Origin: Amylostereum areolatum
Lineage: Eukaryota; Basidiomycota; Agaricomycetes; Russulales; Stereaceae
Direction of reading: 5' to 3'
DNA: 64,000 nucleotides
Assembly: GCA_012932865.1 (NCBI GenBank)
Contig: SAXG01000008.1
Span: 1,178,001-1,242,000 of the forward strand
Both the position numbers and the translations under genes were made by a program. The notes under the pieces are model-generated. The model saw only the letters and a program-made list of their open reading frames with translations, had not been told where the DNA came from and searched no databases. Of the stretch, positions 62,132-64,000 are shown piece by piece; the stretch's first letter is position 1; every line of letters begins with the position of its first letter.

Positions 62132-63121
62132 TTGGGGGGGGGGGCGATGCCTGGTGGTTTACTTTTTCGGTTTTGTCTCTCGACCTGTCCATTGCCTTGG
62201 TGCGTTCGGTCTACACTTATTCGTTATTCCCTTGTGGCCTCGGTTCTGTAGCCCTTGTCTGTCCACTTACACGCTCATCCTCCACTTGTCCCCCGTCCCC
62301 CGTCTTCCGCATCGTCCAACCTATGCATCTCTTTGCTTCAGTTATGGCCCCACACCCTCATGCATGCTTCGGCATACCCCCTTCTCCAAACACACATGTT
62401 CTATCCCCCCCATTTTCCCTCTCCTCGCAATCATAATACATACAGGTCGAGGATTCTTAAGGCGCCACCCCCTTCTCCCCACTCTCCCCGTTCCTCGTTC
62501 CCCGCCCCCATCTTCCATCTTCATTTTCCACCCGCAATCTCCACCTATCTCCTCCATCCACGACCCCTCCATCTCTTCGTTCGCTCTGGATCGCACCTTG
62601 CTGTATTTTGTATGTAAACCCCCCTCCGCCCCATCCCACCCAAGTAGTTTACGATGTGTATAGTTTCGGCGGATCGCGCCCACCTGTGATGCAGTGACAC
62701 ACGATAAATGTATCAGTTTTTTTTCTCTCCTTCGTTTATGGTGGGTTGGCTCTACTGGTTGGCTCATGGGAGGAGGAATTTCGACCATCACGTCGACCTC
62801 TATGAGTGCCAAGAACGTGTTGATGTACTCGTGAAGCAATGAATCTTGACCGTGGAGGAAGTGGTCAGACATTCTCGATCGGAGAGGGTGTTCGTCGCCC
62901 ATTCTCGTCGACCATAAGTATGGGTGCTGGAGACGACAAAGATGTGAGAATTTGCAAGTGCGAAACTGGCGAAGCGGAGATGGGCGGCCGATTGGCCGAT
63001 ACCCGAGCAACTCAACACCGACTGACTCGACTCGGCCCTTTCGTTCCACAGTCCACCATATGATTCGACCCGAAACATCCTTCCTACTTATACTTGTCCT
63101 ATACTCAGCTCGAGCTTCGCT
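62132..63121. other. Intergenic spacer
   Basis: SKN7 3' UTR (pyrimidine-rich) followed by the promoter of the last DUF6535 gene. Frames on the minus strand near 62,342-63,049 are probably antisense noise. Confidence 0.45.
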
Positions 63122-64000
63122 ATGGATCCCGAATTGCTGACATTGGATTCAGAATCATCACAAGAGGATGTGGGCTCCCCGGAGCTCAACACCGTGGAGC
63201 GTTCGCCAGCGGATGTTCTTCAATCGCTCCGAGATGATATACGGCGGGATGCCTCCAGTCACGACTATAGACCACGGCAAAGTTCAGGTGCGAATCACCT
63301 CGTGTTGATCTTATATCAATTGACTGAAAATTCACTTCCAATAATCCAGACCGCGAGGAACTAGAATACACGAAGTATGCCCAAGGTGGGGTCGCGTCTT
63401 GGTTCCCGAAGTGAGGCGACCCACAGAATGGCTTCAATCTTATCATAGACTACAGAGACGTGGAAGTGGAACCAGAAGAGGTCCTGGCAGACCGGTTCTG
63501 GACAAAGTATCTCGACAGACACCAAAAATACGACAAGGAACAGATAGAAAAGTGGAAAGGCGACGCTGACGGGATCCTGATATTCGTGCGTCTGAACCAA
63601 TCCTTCCTGTCACGTCCGGATCCTGATATGTCGCTGTAGACAGGGCTATTTTCCGCGACGGTCGCCGCCTTCATTGTCGAGAGCTACAAGCTTCTCCAAC
63701 CCGATTCAGGAGATGCAACGATCGTGCTGCTCTCCCAGCTCGTCGCTATCGGCAATGGCTCTCAGCCCCTGACGTCTCCCTCGGCCCCCTTCTCTGCACC
63801 TCGCTCTATCATCGACGTCAACATCTTGTGGTTCTTCAGCCTCATCCTCAGTCTAACCTGCGCCCTCGGAGCGACGCTCGTACAACAGTGGACTCGAAAT
63901 TACAGCCAGGCGGTGTTCGACGATCATTCAACACCGCGCGAGCGCGGCCGTCTCCGCGCCTTCCTTTTCGCAGGTGTCAAGCGTTTCCTGCTCCCGGCCG
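63122..64000 (+). CDS. DUF6535 domain membrane protein, 3' end outside the window
   Basis: Exons 63,122-63,287, 63,350-63,385, one ending at 63,594 (its acceptor falls before DYRDVEVEPEE), and one from about 63,641 to the window edge splice in phase. The start is MDPELLTLDSESSQEDVG. The N-terminal hydrophilic part ends in KGDADGILIF just before an intron, then the DUF6535 core begins (GLFSATVAAFIVESYK, VNILWFFSLILSL, TLVQQWTRNYSQ). It is closer to the interrupted 15-kb copy than to the 20-kb copy over this stretch (FLFAGVKRF shared). The visible part has no internal stop. Confidence 0.78.

Overview
The window looks like chromosomal DNA of an agaricomycete (mushroom-forming basidiomycete). The genes are split by many 45-70 bp GT-AG introns, coding DNA is GC-rich, and several proteins belong to families expanded in Agaricomycetes (DUF6535 membrane proteins, a large basidiomycete transposase-like family, small homeodomain proteins). 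Exon structures were built by hand. For most genes the spliced length is an exact multiple of three and ends in a stop, which supports those models.

Layout. 1-5.5 kb: GC-rich DNA without a recognisable gene. 5.6-7.7 kb (+): proline/histidine-rich protein with a GATA-like C4 zinc finger and one apparent frame break. 8.4-15.8 kb (-): a DUF6535 gene cut in two by a three-layer nest of DNA transposons. The outer element (9,985-14,681) carries a Mutator-like element (10,773-14,293; 224-bp terminal inverted repeats, 9-bp target duplication), which carries a 504-bp MITE (12,703-13,206). 15.8-19.3 kb: decayed DNA. 19.3-21.4 kb (-): a DUF6535 gene with an open frame. 21.9-26.3 kb (-): a long multi-exon transposase-like gene. 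26.8-28.1 kb (+): a divergent gene of unknown function.

29.1-35.7 kb (+): a 23-exon ZNFX1/Hrr1-type SF1 helicase with NF-X1 fingers. 35.9-37.5 kb (-): membrane-anchored alpha/beta hydrolase. 37.9-39.3 kb (+): BuGZ/ZNF207-like zinc finger protein. 40.1-40.8 kb (+): C-terminal piece resembling basidiomycete BTB proteins. 41.2-43.0 kb (-): AP endonuclease Apn1. 45.0-48.9 kb (+): tandem array of three small homeodomain-type genes, the third with a degraded recognition helix. 50.1-50.7 kb (+): small basic protein. 50.9-52.5 kb (-) and 52.8-54.6 kb (+): RPN7 and RPN6, head to head. 55.2-55.5 kb: DUF6535 remnant. 58.9-62.1 kb (+): Skn7-type HSF/response-regulator. 63.1 kb to the end (+): a third DUF6535 gene, cut by the window edge.

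The window therefore alternates conserved housekeeping blocks (proteasome lid, base-excision repair, stress signalling, spindle/splicing factor, RNA-silencing-type helicase) with a transposon- and expansion-family-rich stretch between 8 and 29 kb. No prokaryotic-style operons, CRISPR arrays, rRNA or tRNA genes were seen.
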